Origin: an uncultured Prevotellaceae bacterium
GTDB lineage: Bacteria; Bacteroidota; Bacteroidia; Bacteroidales; Bacteroidaceae
Length of the DNA: 64,000 bases
Reading direction: 5' to 3'
Assembly (NCBI GenBank): GCA_947305005.1
Contig: CAMZCM010000005.1
Location: 62,001-126,000, forward strand
This document shows positions 44,626-53,374 of this stretch, piece by piece. Numbering within the stretch: the stretch's first letter is position 1; each line of letters opens with the position of its first letter. A program made the translations under genes and the position numbers. A model generated the notes under the pieces. The model worked only from the letters and a program-made list of their open reading frames with translations. It was not told where the DNA came from and made no database searches.

Positions 44626-45039
44626 ATGAAAGCAGAAGATTATGCAAATCGCTTGGAGAGCCGTGGTGTCAAACCCACTTCTACCCGTCTGCTCGTGTAT
44701 CGGGCATTGGCGGAGCATCACCACGCGCTTTCGCTTCGTGAGCTGGATGACCATTTAGATACGGTCGATCGTTCCACGATATTCCGCACGCTTACTCTCT
44801 TGCTGGCTCACCACCTCGTTCACGCAATAGAAGACGGCACGGGTGTGGCGAAGTATGAGGCTTGTGCCGGGCACGATGAGTGCTCAATCGATGACCAGCA
44901 TATCCATTTCTATTGCCGCAAGTGTCAGCGTACCTTCTGTTTTCATTCCATTCATATCCCGTCTATCCAATTGCCTGAGGGCTTCACAATGGAAGGCGTT
45001 AACTATTTAGTGAAAGGTATTTGTCCTTACTGCGCATGA
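44626..45039 (+). CDS. Fur-family metal-responsive regulator
   Basis: 137 residues from ATG 44626; the upstream extension lies in the kinase gene. Winged helix: SRGVKPTSTRLLVYRALAEH and VDRSTIFRTLTLLLAHHLVH. The dimerisation domain has ECSIDDQHIHFYCRKCQRTF and a C-terminal GICPYCA, giving two CxxC pairs for structural zinc and His-rich sensing residues. Subtype (Fur, Zur or PerR) cannot be fixed; the paired CxxC and HxHFYC region slightly favour Zur/Fur. It starts 4 bases after the kinase stop and overlaps trkH by 4 (ATGA), an unusual coupling of a metal regulator with potassium uptake. Confidence 0.9.
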   Translation: MKAEDYANRLESRGVKPTSTRLLVYRALAEHHHALSLRELDDHLDTVDRSTIFRTLTLLLAHHLVHAIEDGTGVAKYEACAGHDECSIDDQHIHFYCRKCQRTFCFHSIHIPSIQLPEGFTMEGVNYLVKGICPYCA

Positions 45040-46493
45040 TCAACTGGAAGATTATATGGAAAATCATCGGGCAACTGCTTTGTATGGAAGCGGCGCTGAT
45101 GGCCGTGTGTGCGCTCATGTCGCATGGCTACCAAGAGGATGATTTCTTAGCCTTTGTGATATCTATCCTGATTACGGTTTTTGCGGGCGTTACCTTAGAG
45201 TATATTGGCCATCATTCCACCAACTCTATGTCGCGCCGCGACTCATTCCTTGTTGTCACCTTTGCTTGGCTCATCTTCAGTCTCTTCGGTTCCCTGCCTT
45301 TCCTGTTGAGTGGCTATTTGACTAATCCTACCGACGCTTATTTTGAAACCATTTCCGGCTTTACAACAACGGGAGCCTCGCTGATCGACGATGTGGAAAG
45401 TCTTCCGCACGCCCTGCTCTTCTGGCGTAGTATGACACAGTGGGTCGGTGGCCTTGGTATCGTCTTCTTCACCATTGCTATCATACCTTCTTTAACGGGC
45501 GGTAGCATTAAGGTCTTCACGGTAGAGGCTACGGGGCCGATGCGTACGAAGATGCATCCGCGTTTGCGCACCACCGGTCATTGGATTTGGGGCATCTATT
45601 TCTTGCTGACGTTCGTCTGCTCTCTTTGTTTCTATCTAGAGGGCATGAGCGTTTTTGATTGTGTCAATTACGCGATGACGGTGACTGCCACTGGCGGCTT
45701 TGCCACGCACAACGCTAGCACTGGCTTCTTCCATAGCACAGCAATTGATTATACAGCGATTCTGTTCATGTTCTTGTGCGGCACCAGCTTCACCTTATTA
45801 TATATAGCGTTGTTTAAACGCAGGGTGAAGGAGTTCTTCCATAATTCTGAATTTCGCCTTTATTTTGGTGTCATTGTAGTCTGTACGATTCTCATCATGT
45901 TCATTCTCATGCGTTGCTGCCATTATCGTATCGAGGATGCATTGCGCTCCGGTCTCTTCCAGGTGGTCTCGTTCCTGACCACGACGGGTGTATTCAATGA
46001 TGATGCCGGCAAATGGCCTCATATCACATGGGCCATCCTTACGGTTTGTATGTTCATTGGCGGTTGTTCGGGCTCTACGAGTGGTGGCTTCAAATGTGCC
46101 CGAATGGTCATTCTGTGGACGGTCTTGCGCAATGAGATTCGTCGTATTCTGCACCCCAATGCCGTCTTGCCCGTCCGTGTCAATGGCATGACTGTATCCT
46201 ACGACCATCAGCTGAGCCTGTTTGCTTTCTTTGCAGCTTATGTGTTGCTGTGCCTCTTCGTTTATTTCGTCATGTTGATTTTTGGCGTTGACAGCACCAA
46301 CGCGATCACCATCGCCTTCAGTTGCGCCAGCAATGTTGGTCCTACGCTTGGTTTGGAGATTGGTCCGACGATGTCTTGGAGCATCCTGCCCGACGTCGTC
46401 AAATGGCTCCTCTCCCTACTGATGCTCATGGGCCGTCTTGAAATCCTCTCCGTCCTTGTTCTTTTCACTCGCAGTTTCTGGCGAGATAAGTAA
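45036..46493 (+). CDS. trkH: Potassium uptake protein TrkH
   Basis: 485 residues from ATG 45036, overlapping the Fur stop. About ten membrane helices in four M1-P-M2 repeats. Selectivity-filter loops with the key Gly are SGFTTTGASLI, TVTATGGFATHNAS, SFLTTTGVFNDD and SCASNVGPTLGLEI. It forms the membrane channel subunit of Trk-type K+ uptake and needs a cytosolic TrkA regulator, which is not encoded nearby. It ends exactly where the convergent glycosyltransferase ends: the two stop codons are adjacent with no base between. Confidence 0.95.
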   Translation: MINWKIIWKIIGQLLCMEAALMAVCALMSHGYQEDDFLAFVISILITVFAGVTLEYIGHHSTNSMSRRDSFLVVTFAWLIFSLFGSLPFLLSGYLTNPTDAYFETISGFTTTGASLIDDVESLPHALLFWRSMTQWVGGLGIVFFTIAIIPSLTGGSIKVFTVEATGPMRTKMHPRLRTTGHWIWGIYFLLTFVCSLCFYLEGMSVFDCVNYAMTVTATGGFATHNASTGFFHSTAIDYTAILFMFLCGTSFTLLYIALFKRRVKEFFHNSEFRLYFGVIVVCTILIMFILMRCCHYRIEDALRSGLFQVVSFLTTTGVFNDDAGKWPHITWAILTVCMFIGGCSGSTSGGFKCARMVILWTVLRNEIRRILHPNAVLPVRVNGMTVSYDHQLSLFAFFAAYVLLCLFVYFVMLIFGVDSTNAITIAFSCASNVGPTLGLEIGPTMSWSILPDVVKWLLSLLMLMGRLEILSVLVLFTRSFWRDK

Positions 46494-47450
46494 TTATTTT
46501 AAATTGTGATAGAGGCGACGAACGAGGCGGCCGAACCAGGTATAACGAATGCCCCAGTCGGTGAGGGCTTCCTTCAGAATTGTCTCAATAGCTGGATTGA
46601 CAGTTGGTTCCTGATAGGTAAGTAAGACGGTGCCAGCGTAAGGCTCACGATCGTATTCGTAACGCTGCAGTAGCGGTACCAACCATTTGGGTAGGAAGCC
46701 GTAATGGGTGCCGCTGTCGAGGCCGATATTGCGGACGAGCGTTCGAGTCGGGTAGAGGCAGAGCCCACCTGCTCGACGAATAGCGAGGCTCCAACACAGA
46801 TCCCAAGGAATCGGTTGGCGATTCAGATGGTTCAGACAAGGAAAGACTCCTCCATACTCGATGGCGTCAAGGATGGTCGGATCTAAGCCGTCAAGAGCCT
46901 CGGTACAAGACTGATAGTGACGGAAATGTTGTAGCCAGCGGTCGCGCCAAGTTCCCCAGCCCCATCCTGCCATGAAGGGAGTGAAGTATGAGGTAAGAGG
47001 GTGAAGCATAGAGGCTTGAGTTTCTTCAATTCTTGTAAAACCACTAACGTGCATAACGCGTGAATCGTTACGATACATGTCGAAAGCTTCATTCATGAAC
47101 TCGAGGAAATGAGGAGCAGTGATGATGTCGTCTTCAAGGACGATGATGGTATCGTGGTGCTGAAAGACTTCATTGATGCCTTCAATGACGTTGCGTTCCA
47201 GATAGTAGTTTGTAGGGCGCTCCACGATGGTCATGCTATTTAATGATTGTGTACGTGCAATCTCCGCTTTTATCTCATGTAGCACAGCTCTAACTTCCTT
47301 TACGGCTGCCCACGACACCTCATCCCGTCCGCCATCAGAGAAAACATAGAGGTCAGTCTTTGGGGCAAGGGTATTGGCCATCAAGGCACGAAGTGTCTTT
47401 CGCGTGTTGTCGGCACGATTATAGACAAAAAGGGCAATAGGAGCGGACAT
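46494..47450 (-). CDS. Glycosyltransferase, GT-A fold (GNT-I/GT2-like)
   Basis: 318 residues. The N-terminus (IALFVYNRADNTRKTLRALM) and FSDGGRDEVSW are typical of family 2-like enzymes. TIIVLEDDIITAPHFLEFMN carries the metal-binding acidic motif, in the form seen in GNT-I-like (GT13) relatives. TPFMAGWGWGTWRDRWLQHF is the acceptor-side motif. No membrane helix is present, so it works at the cytosolic face. Donor and acceptor unknown. It lies at the end of a leftward set with LicD and an acyltransferase, indicating a surface glycan role. Confidence 0.85.
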   Translation of the reverse strand: MSAPIALFVYNRADNTRKTLRALMANTLAPKTDLYVFSDGGRDEVSWAAVKEVRAVLHEIKAEIARTQSLNSMTIVERPTNYYLERNVIEGINEVFQHHDTIIVLEDDIITAPHFLEFMNEAFDMYRNDSRVMHVSGFTRIEETQASMLHPLTSYFTPFMAGWGWGTWRDRWLQHFRHYQSCTEALDGLDPTILDAIEYGGVFPCLNHLNRQPIPWDLCWSLAIRRAGGLCLYPTRTLVRNIGLDSGTHYGFLPKWLVPLLQRYEYDREPYAGTVLLTYQEPTVNPAIETILKEALTDWGIRYTWFGRLVRRLYHNLK

Positions 47451-47475
47451 GATAACAGATTAACAAATTAACAGA

Positions 47476-48534
47476 TTATTCGCGTCCAAAGAGCCATTTT
47501 TTGAAAAAGGGACTGATGCGGAGGACATGACTGGTGAGGATGGAAAAAGCAACGACAAGGAGGGCGAGGAGTAAGGCGGTAGTTCCCTCAAGCACGAAGT
47601 TCTGAGGATGAGCCTTGAACCACACGCCCACATCGGGCAGCTTGGGAATGAAGAAATAGTGGATGAGATAGATGTCGAGGGTACGTACACCGATGTACTG
47701 CAGGGCATTGCCGATGCATGTATCCTTCGTGAACCACGAAGCGTAGTTGCGGAAGAAGGCTACAATGATCAGTACCAGTGCGTACATAGACATCGTACGC
47801 GGCAAGTTGGCCCACTGTAGGCGCAGGTTATGCCATTTCAGGTAGTCGCCTGCACCGAGGAAGGCGATAGCAATGAGCAAGGGGAAGAACCACTTGCTGT
47901 CAAAAAGGTGCTGCACTTGACCCCAATAACGATGAACGAAGTTGCCAAGGAGGAAGAACTGAAAGTTGCGCGCCAGTTCCGTGATGCTCGAAATCTTCCA
48001 GAAAGGATCTTTATACCACGAGAACCACGACGGCATATATAGCGTGGCGTAGGCGAAGATGGCTATAAGCCACAAGACTATTAGGGCATAGTTGACCCAT
48101 TTGCCGCCCTTAATATGTTTGAAGACAAAGCAAACAGCATAATACGCCAAGAACATCTCTAAGAGCACCATCGTGAACCAGTAGCCGCCCTTTGTAGGAC
48201 TGCTCCACGCCTCTTCCATCTTGGGCCAGAAATGTTTGGCAGCGATGGCGATGTAGGCGGTCATGAAGACAACGGTAGGCACAATCTGTACGCGTAGTTT
48301 CTTGGCGATGAGCTGTCCCGTTTCACGCAGGTTCCATGAGAAAGAGGCTTTATATGCAAGAAAACCGCTGATGAAGAAGAATAAGGGCATGCGGAATAGC
48401 AAGCACAGCGACATGAACATTGAGTATTTGGTGTTCGTGTCGAAGCCGAAGCCGTAAGTGTGGTTCGTCACCACCATGAGCATCGTGAAGCCACGCAGGG
48501 CGTCAAGCCATTCGAGACGTTGTTTATTAATCAT
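47476..48534 (-). CDS. Acyltransferase family 3 membrane protein
   Basis: 352 residues from ATG 48534, overlapping the licD stop by 8 bases; the track's longer start lies within licD. About ten membrane helices. The family hallmark RLEWLDALRGFTMLMVVTNH has the putative catalytic His, followed by FRMPLFFFISGFLAY. Such proteins O-acetylate (or succinylate) cell-surface polysaccharide, LPS or peptidoglycan with acyl-CoA as donor. Co-transcription with licD and a glycosyltransferase suggests decoration of the same glycan. Confidence 0.9.
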   Translation of the reverse strand: MINKQRLEWLDALRGFTMLMVVTNHTYGFGFDTNTKYSMFMSLCLLFRMPLFFFISGFLAYKASFSWNLRETGQLIAKKLRVQIVPTVVFMTAYIAIAAKHFWPKMEEAWSSPTKGGYWFTMVLLEMFLAYYAVCFVFKHIKGGKWVNYALIVLWLIAIFAYATLYMPSWFSWYKDPFWKISSITELARNFQFFLLGNFVHRYWGQVQHLFDSKWFFPLLIAIAFLGAGDYLKWHNLRLQWANLPRTMSMYALVLIIVAFFRNYASWFTKDTCIGNALQYIGVRTLDIYLIHYFFIPKLPDVGVWFKAHPQNFVLEGTTALLLALLVVAFSILTSHVLRISPFFKKWLFGRE

Positions 48535-49333
48535 AGATTTCGAGCTTATTGACGTGCCCTTGGATTTGATTGAGATCAGGCAGTTGCATATAATCGCCGT
48601 ATTGTGTCTGGAGCATATGATGGCTATTCCCTGGAACGGAGAGCTGTACCCCTTCGAAGTTATGAGTCGTGAGTGGGAAAATGTCCCGTTCGTCATAGAC
48701 GATGTGGAAGGGTATGCCGTAGTCGTAGGTCAGTGTGTTTCCGTAGGTGCTGCGGCTGATGAAGCGAAGTACGGGGAAAGTGATATGCTTGTTTACCCAG
48801 GTGATGGCTCTAATGCGTTTCATCGCCCATGAACGGTTCTTGGCAGTACGGAAGATCTTGAAAGTGTGCCCTTGTAGCGGTTCACTCAGCAAGTGTGTCC
48901 AAAGATGCATTTTGTCAAAAGGAAAGATATCAATATAGACACCACGCTCTTTGAAAACCTGATCGTAGGGGCATTCTTCTTCCAAGAGCGAACGCTTGTC
49001 GCGTAGTTTGGCAAAGAAATAAAAATAGTTGGGGTCGGTATCGTTAGTTTGTAGGACGATGTGGGATGGCAATTCATCTGGCAGCACCTTCATCAGACGT
49101 AAATAATCTTTGCGCAAAAGGGCTACGTCAAGGTCGTCATCCCATGGGATGAAACCATTGTGACGGATAGCGCCCAAAAGTGTGCCCCCATAAAGGAAAT
49201 AGGGGATATTGTGTTTCTTGCAGATGCGATCCAATTCAACGACCATCTCCAGCATAATCATCTGCTGACGATGTAACAATGAGTTGTCAGGATTGAACCT
49301 CTCTTTAAGCTCTTTAGCATCAAAAGCGGTCAT
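48527..49333 (-). CDS. LicD-family phospho-alcohol transferase
   Basis: 268 residues from ATG 49333; the -7 element at 49363-49370 excludes the longer start. The nucleotidyltransferase-like LicD core is NIPYFLYGGTLLGAIRHNGF followed by IPWDDDLDVALLRKDY, with the DxD metal motif. LicD proteins move phosphocholine, glycerol-phosphate or ribitol-phosphate from CDP-linked donors onto surface glycans; eukaryotic fukutins are relatives. A divergent neighbour encodes a CDP-alcohol cytidylyltransferase, the expected donor-making enzyme. The transferred group is unknown. Confidence 0.9.
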   Translation of the reverse strand: MTAFDAKELKERFNPDNSLLHRQQMIMLEMVVELDRICKKHNIPYFLYGGTLLGAIRHNGFIPWDDDLDVALLRKDYLRLMKVLPDELPSHIVLQTNDTDPNYFYFFAKLRDKRSLLEEECPYDQVFKERGVYIDIFPFDKMHLWTHLLSEPLQGHTFKIFRTAKNRSWAMKRIRAITWVNKHITFPVLRFISRSTYGNTLTYDYGIPFHIVYDERDIFPLTTHNFEGVQLSVPGNSHHMLQTQYGDYMQLPDLNQIQGHVNKLEIYD

Positions 49334-49362
49334 GATTTGTCTTTGTTGTCCATTTAATGATG

Positions 49363-49370
49363 CAAAGTTA
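49363..49370 (-). promoter_or_regulatory. -7 element for the licD operon
   Basis: TAACTTTG on the minus strand, 29 bases before ATG 49333. Together with 49445-49452 it forms a compact divergent promoter. Confidence 0.65.
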
Positions 49371-49444
49371 AGCAAAAAGAAACAAAATCAAGCATTCTGA
49401 TGGAATAAGATGATAAATCCGTGCAAAATATCATAAGAAATAGC

Positions 49445-49452
49445 TACCTTTG
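49445..49452 (+). promoter_or_regulatory. -7 element for the cytidylyltransferase gene
   Basis: TACCTTTG, 24 bases before ATG 49477. The track's start at 49450 lies inside this element and is rejected. Confidence 0.65.
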
Positions 49453-49476
49453 CGGTCAGTAAAACACTTTATCATC

Positions 49477-49911
49477 ATGATTATCGGATATACAACAGGT
49501 GTCTATGACCTTTTTCATATCGGTCATCTGAATTTGCTAAAGAATGCTAAGGGGATGTGCGACAAGTTGATTGTTGGCGTCACCGTAGATGAGCTCGTAG
49601 CTTATAAAGGCAAGAAGTCGATGATTCCCTTCGAGGATCGCATAGAGATTGTGCGCAGCATCAAATATGTGGATGCCGCTGTCCCGCAGTATGATATGGA
49701 CAAGTTGGCTGCCTGTAAGAAACTGGGTGCGAAGTTACTCTTTGTAGGTGATGACTGGTATGGCACCGAGAAGTGGCAGGAATATGAGAAGCAGTTCAAT
49801 GCCGAGGGTATCAAGATTGTCTATTTCCCCTATACAAAAGGAATCTCTTCGACACAGATAACCAAGGCACTCGATGCTGTCAGGGGCGAGAGCTTAGAGG
49901 ATGTAAAGTGA
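49477..49911 (+). CDS. Glycerol-3-phosphate cytidylyltransferase-like enzyme (TagD family)
   Basis: 144 residues from ATG 49477. TTGVYDLFHIGHLNLLKNAK carries the HxGH nucleotide-binding motif, and YTKGISSTQITKAL is the RTxGISTT-type signature with Arg replaced by Tyr-Thr-Lys. TagD-type enzymes join CTP and an alcohol phosphate to give CDP-glycerol or similar. It diverges from licD, which would use such a donor. The substitution in the signature leaves the substrate open: glycerol-3-phosphate, ethanolamine phosphate or another small alcohol phosphate. Confidence 0.88.
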   Translation: MIIGYTTGVYDLFHIGHLNLLKNAKGMCDKLIVGVTVDELVAYKGKKSMIPFEDRIEIVRSIKYVDAAVPQYDMDKLAACKKLGAKLLFVGDDWYGTEKWQEYEKQFNAEGIKIVYFPYTKGISSTQITKALDAVRGESLEDVK

Positions 49912-49963
49912 AAGAGACTTGTAATAATGACATCAAGTTTTAACGACATAATACTCAAGAAAA

Positions 49964-51007
49964 ATGATAATTGACAAAGATTTTTGTTTAAGTTCTTATA
50001 TGGCTTTCCGCTATATTTGGAAGGATGGCGTGGACTTTGCCGAGGGCTTTCAACATAAGAACTATCGTCCCGCGGAGGACGGTGAACGGATTCCCGTTAG
50101 GACTTCGGAGGATATTGACCGCGAAATACAGAAACAATTCGATTCGCTCTATGCGAAGTATGATAATATAGGAATTCTCCTGTCTGGTGGTATGGATAGC
50201 GCCTGTCTGGCTTCCTATCTCAAGCCAGGTAGCCATGCATACACTTTTAACTCTGTCTCAGGCGTTTTCGACGCAGATATTGAACGGGCTAAGAAGTATT
50301 GCAACAAATGGCAGTTGAATCACCATTTAATAGACATCAACATGGAAGACTATGAGCGCTACACGCCCATAGTCATGCGTTATAAGTTCGCTCCCGTCCA
50401 TTCCATCGAACCGCAGATATACAAAGCTGCTGAGTTGGCGAAACGCGATGGAGTTCAGTTGATGATTGTCGGCGAAAGTGCCGACTTGATATTCGGCGGT
50501 ATGGACAAACTGATCAGCCCCCAATGGTCCTTCGATGCCTTTGTCAAACGTTACACTTTTTTAGATCCCGAGTTGGTACTGGAAAACCCTATCAGTCAGG
50601 CAGAGGCATATGAGCCGTATCGCAGAGGTACGGATGGTATCGATGTCTTCCGATTCATGGATGAGGTTTTTGCTGTTGAGAGTTCTGGCTCGTATCTCAA
50701 TGCTTTTGGAGCTGCGTGGATGCCATATTACGATCCATATGCATTGTTGGTTATGGCCGACCCTCTGGATATCAATCGTGTTCGTAGCGGTGAACCCAAA
50801 TATCTTGTTCGCGGACTTTATGCTATCAAATATCCTGAACTTGAGATTCCGTTCAAGATTCCTATGCCGCGACCAGTGGATGCCGTTTTCAAAAATTGGG
50901 TTGGTCCCACTCGTCCTGAGTTCCGTAAGGATATACCGATGCAGAACCTCACGGGCAACCAAAAATGGCAACTCTGGTGCGCAGAGCAGTTCTTAAACAG
51001 TTTATAA
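49964..51007 (+). CDS. Asparagine-synthase-like PP-loop enzyme without glutaminase domain
   Basis: 347 residues. The pyrophosphate-binding loop is GILLSGGMDSACLASYL near residue 70, and LMIVGESADLIFGGMDKLI corresponds to the GDGADE-like motif of asparagine synthetase C domains. The N-terminal Cys-nucleophile glutaminase domain of AsnB is missing, so ammonia or another amine would be the nucleophile. This kind of stand-alone domain is used for amidation or adenylate-forming steps in glycan and natural-product pathways. It follows the cytidylyltransferase by 52 bases on the same strand and ends at a terminator. Substrate unknown; a surface-glycan amidation is inferred from context. Confidence 0.75.
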   Translation: MIIDKDFCLSSYMAFRYIWKDGVDFAEGFQHKNYRPAEDGERIPVRTSEDIDREIQKQFDSLYAKYDNIGILLSGGMDSACLASYLKPGSHAYTFNSVSGVFDADIERAKKYCNKWQLNHHLIDINMEDYERYTPIVMRYKFAPVHSIEPQIYKAAELAKRDGVQLMIVGESADLIFGGMDKLISPQWSFDAFVKRYTFLDPELVLENPISQAEAYEPYRRGTDGIDVFRFMDEVFAVESSGSYLNAFGAAWMPYYDPYALLVMADPLDINRVRSGEPKYLVRGLYAIKYPELEIPFKIPMPRPVDAVFKNWVGPTRPEFRKDIPMQNLTGNQKWQLWCAEQFLNSL

Positions 51008-51017
51008 CTATACAAAT

Positions 51018-51053
51018 AATCGTCGGCAGTTTTACAAAGTGCCGACGATTTTT
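51018..51053 (+). terminator. Rho-independent terminator after the PP-loop gene
   Basis: AATCGTCGGCA (51018-51028) and TGCCGACGATT (51040-51050) form a perfect 11-bp stem with an 11-base loop, then TTTAT. It separates this gene from the convergent C1 peptidase gene. Confidence 0.9.
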
Positions 51054-51071
51054 ATATACGAATCAACTTCA

Positions 51072-52484
51072 TCAGAAATCTTCTTGGAAGAGGGGATCTT
51101 CGGGCATGACCATGACGGGTTTCTGCTGCGACTCTTTGAGGAGTTGGTCGGAGACGAAATCCTTATCCACCACAAGACGGAACATGTATTCGCGGAACCA
51201 ACGGGCGGACATGATGATGTAACCGTTGGCGCCTGAAGCGGTGCCCCATGAGTTCTCTACCTTCCATTTGATGGGTTTATCGTTCTGGTCGAGGTCAACG
51301 GCAGTGATGGTCATGGCGTGTGTGGAACCACTGTCGAAAGTAGCGATGCGGTCTGCTTTGTTCATAGGAAAAGTGGTGCCCATGAGCGAGGCGTAGTCGA
51401 AGTTTTCCGTATCGGCATAGCCACGCTTTCGGTCGAGGAATTTGCCTACGTCATAGCTGCTATAGAGCTTTCGGCCGGCCTTTAGCTGTGCGATAGCCAG
51501 TTGTTCGATGTCCTCCATCGGCAAGTTCAGGTAGCACCAGTTTGTGCCGTCGTAGGTGTGACGATCCCACTCCACTTCATAAGTCTTATGGTACTCGCGG
51601 CGCGGGTCGTTCATCACCATGATGAAGGAGCCTTGGAGCTTGCGGCCGCCCATGATTTCGGCATAGAATGATTGTGGCGTATATGTCTTGGGCGCTGTGC
51701 GTGTCTTTCCGCTCTTGTCATGGAAGGCATAGGTGAACTCACGGATGGGTTCACCGTAGGCCAGTGTAAGCATCCGATAGATGTCGCTGAGCATGGCTGT
51801 CTTGCGCTGTGCAACGGCATCAGCCTTTTTCTTATCAGCTACCATACGACGTAGTTCAAGGCCATACTCGCGAAGCTTGGAGGTGATGAGGGCGCGGAAC
51901 TTCGAGGTGTTCTCTGTAGAGAATGTCTCGGGTACGACCTCGGCGGGTACGAGGCCGTACTTGGGAGCTAAGTCAACAAGGCCGCAGAAGGTGCCGCCAT
52001 CCGCGATGGGATGTTGGAAGAAGAAGCGCACACGCTCGCTTTCCATCGGTTCCTTGGCCGTGTCGATGACACCTTGGAGCATCAGGTTGGCTTTCTCCAA
52101 CTGATCCCAGAAGAAGGTGTAACCCTGTGAGAACTCTATAGCGAGTGAGTCGGCATGTTGGTGGGCAAAATCGGAACGCAGGACGTTCATGCCGGAGAAC
52201 ATCCAGCAACGACCGCTTGATTTTTGGTCGGTGATACTTTGTTTGGACGTCTCCACACTAAACTGTGTATTGATGGCACCGGCATTGGCGCGGTTCTGGG
52301 CCAAATCATCGATTGCGTTGACGGCAATGGCATTGGACAGCGCACGTGTCGCTGCCGTTGCGGGCTGTGTCTTCTGGATAGATGTCAGCATAACGGGGGT
52401 GATGCCGCCGTTCGCTGTTTTCTGAGCCGAGGCAAAGCCTGCACTGAGAATAAGTCCTACAAAGAATAGTTTTCGGGTTTTCAT
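51072..52484 (-). CDS. Secreted C1B cysteine aminopeptidase (bleomycin hydrolase/PepC family)
   Basis: 470 residues. Unlike cytosolic PepC it has a signal peptide (FVGLILSAGFASA, Gln at +1), so it is periplasmic or secreted. Catalytic residues of the papain-like C1B family: Gln and Cys in ITDQKSSGRCWMFSGMNVLR, His in DSGSTHAMTITAVD, Asn in KVENSWGTASGANG. LacI-like hexameric homologues trim N-terminal residues using their own C-terminus in the active site; here the C-terminus is extended (LKESQQKPVMVMPEDPLFQ), so the aminopeptidase mode may differ. It is last in the gltX-led leftward gene run. Confidence 0.9.
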   Translation of the reverse strand: MKTRKLFFVGLILSAGFASAQKTANGGITPVMLTSIQKTQPATAATRALSNAIAVNAIDDLAQNRANAGAINTQFSVETSKQSITDQKSSGRCWMFSGMNVLRSDFAHQHADSLAIEFSQGYTFFWDQLEKANLMLQGVIDTAKEPMESERVRFFFQHPIADGGTFCGLVDLAPKYGLVPAEVVPETFSTENTSKFRALITSKLREYGLELRRMVADKKKADAVAQRKTAMLSDIYRMLTLAYGEPIREFTYAFHDKSGKTRTAPKTYTPQSFYAEIMGGRKLQGSFIMVMNDPRREYHKTYEVEWDRHTYDGTNWCYLNLPMEDIEQLAIAQLKAGRKLYSSYDVGKFLDRKRGYADTENFDYASLMGTTFPMNKADRIATFDSGSTHAMTITAVDLDQNDKPIKWKVENSWGTASGANGYIIMSARWFREYMFRLVVDKDFVSDQLLKESQQKPVMVMPEDPLFQEDF

Positions 52485-52496
52485 AAGGGTTTGTTT

Positions 52497-53357
52497 TTAA
52501 CTTTTAGTCTGACAAAGTAGATCGATACTACCTTTACCATCGCGTTGAAGGATAGTGATGGGGACATCGCCCAAACAAGCAGCAATTGGAGAGAACGTAG
52601 AGCCTGCAGATCCGTAGATGTGCTGTGTGTGACTCAGGGTCAGCATATCCACGAGCGCTTCTCTAATGCCTTTGGTGCTATCACGTGTGGCCACGGCTGG
52701 GGAAGTGAGGACACGGCCGCCGTATCGGGAAAAGAGTGCCGTTTTCGTAGCTTCATCGTCAGTGGCGAGATAAATGCAGAGATCGTCATACTGTTCAATC
52801 TCGCGGTCAATGGCAGTGATGAACAACTCCAATGGACTTTGGTCGATGGCTTGTTGGTGGTCGGCGCGACGGATGTGAACGCCGATGGAATGGGCAGAAA
52901 ATTTAGATGTACGGGCATTAACGATTTCGCAGACGCGTTCATTCGGTTGGAAGAGCAGGTGCAGATTGTCACTGGTCCACGGGCAGAAATCCCGATAGGC
53001 TGTCATCAATGTATTTCCTTGCTTGAACCACGCTTCGTAATCGAAGCCCTCCTTGTTCAGATCCCAAATTTGCGGCGCAAGGATGATATGTTGAAAAGAC
53101 AGTCGCTGGAGAAGTCTTGGCAAATGCAAGTTTTTCCATGTCGGCCTCGCGAAGAGTATCTTTTCAAAGCCTTGCGCATCACGAATAAAAACTTCATTCT
53201 CTTGAAATAATTCGTCAAACCGACAGCGCATCCCCCATTGCGATGTCCATATCACTTGCATCGGAATTCCTGTCCGTTGCGCCATGGCGAAAGCAGCCGC
53301 TGCGACACGCATTCGGTTGCCCAGACCACCTTCCAATATGATTGTATTCGTTTTCAT
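52497..53357 (-). CDS. Fucosyltransferase-like glycosyltransferase (GT11-type motif)
   Basis: 286 residues. The start TIILEGGLGNRMRVAAAAFA matches the GGLGNQ-type opening of GT11 alpha-1,2-fucosyltransferases and related GT-B enzymes. SIGVHIRRADHQQAI contains the HxRR motif that binds the GDP-fucose phosphate. DDLCIYLATDDEATKTALF and IYGSAGSTFSPIAACLGDVP are the other conserved blocks. It is soluble and would act at the cytosolic membrane face. GDP-fucose as donor is likely from the motif but not proven. It is encoded between a flippase and the C1 peptidase. Confidence 0.72.
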   Translation of the reverse strand: MKTNTIILEGGLGNRMRVAAAAFAMAQRTGIPMQVIWTSQWGMRCRFDELFQENEVFIRDAQGFEKILFARPTWKNLHLPRLLQRLSFQHIILAPQIWDLNKEGFDYEAWFKQGNTLMTAYRDFCPWTSDNLHLLFQPNERVCEIVNARTSKFSAHSIGVHIRRADHQQAIDQSPLELFITAIDREIEQYDDLCIYLATDDEATKTALFSRYGGRVLTSPAVATRDSTKGIREALVDMLTLSHTQHIYGSAGSTFSPIAACLGDVPITILQRDGKGSIDLLCQTKS

Positions 53358-53374
53358 GAACTTTCATTATAACG

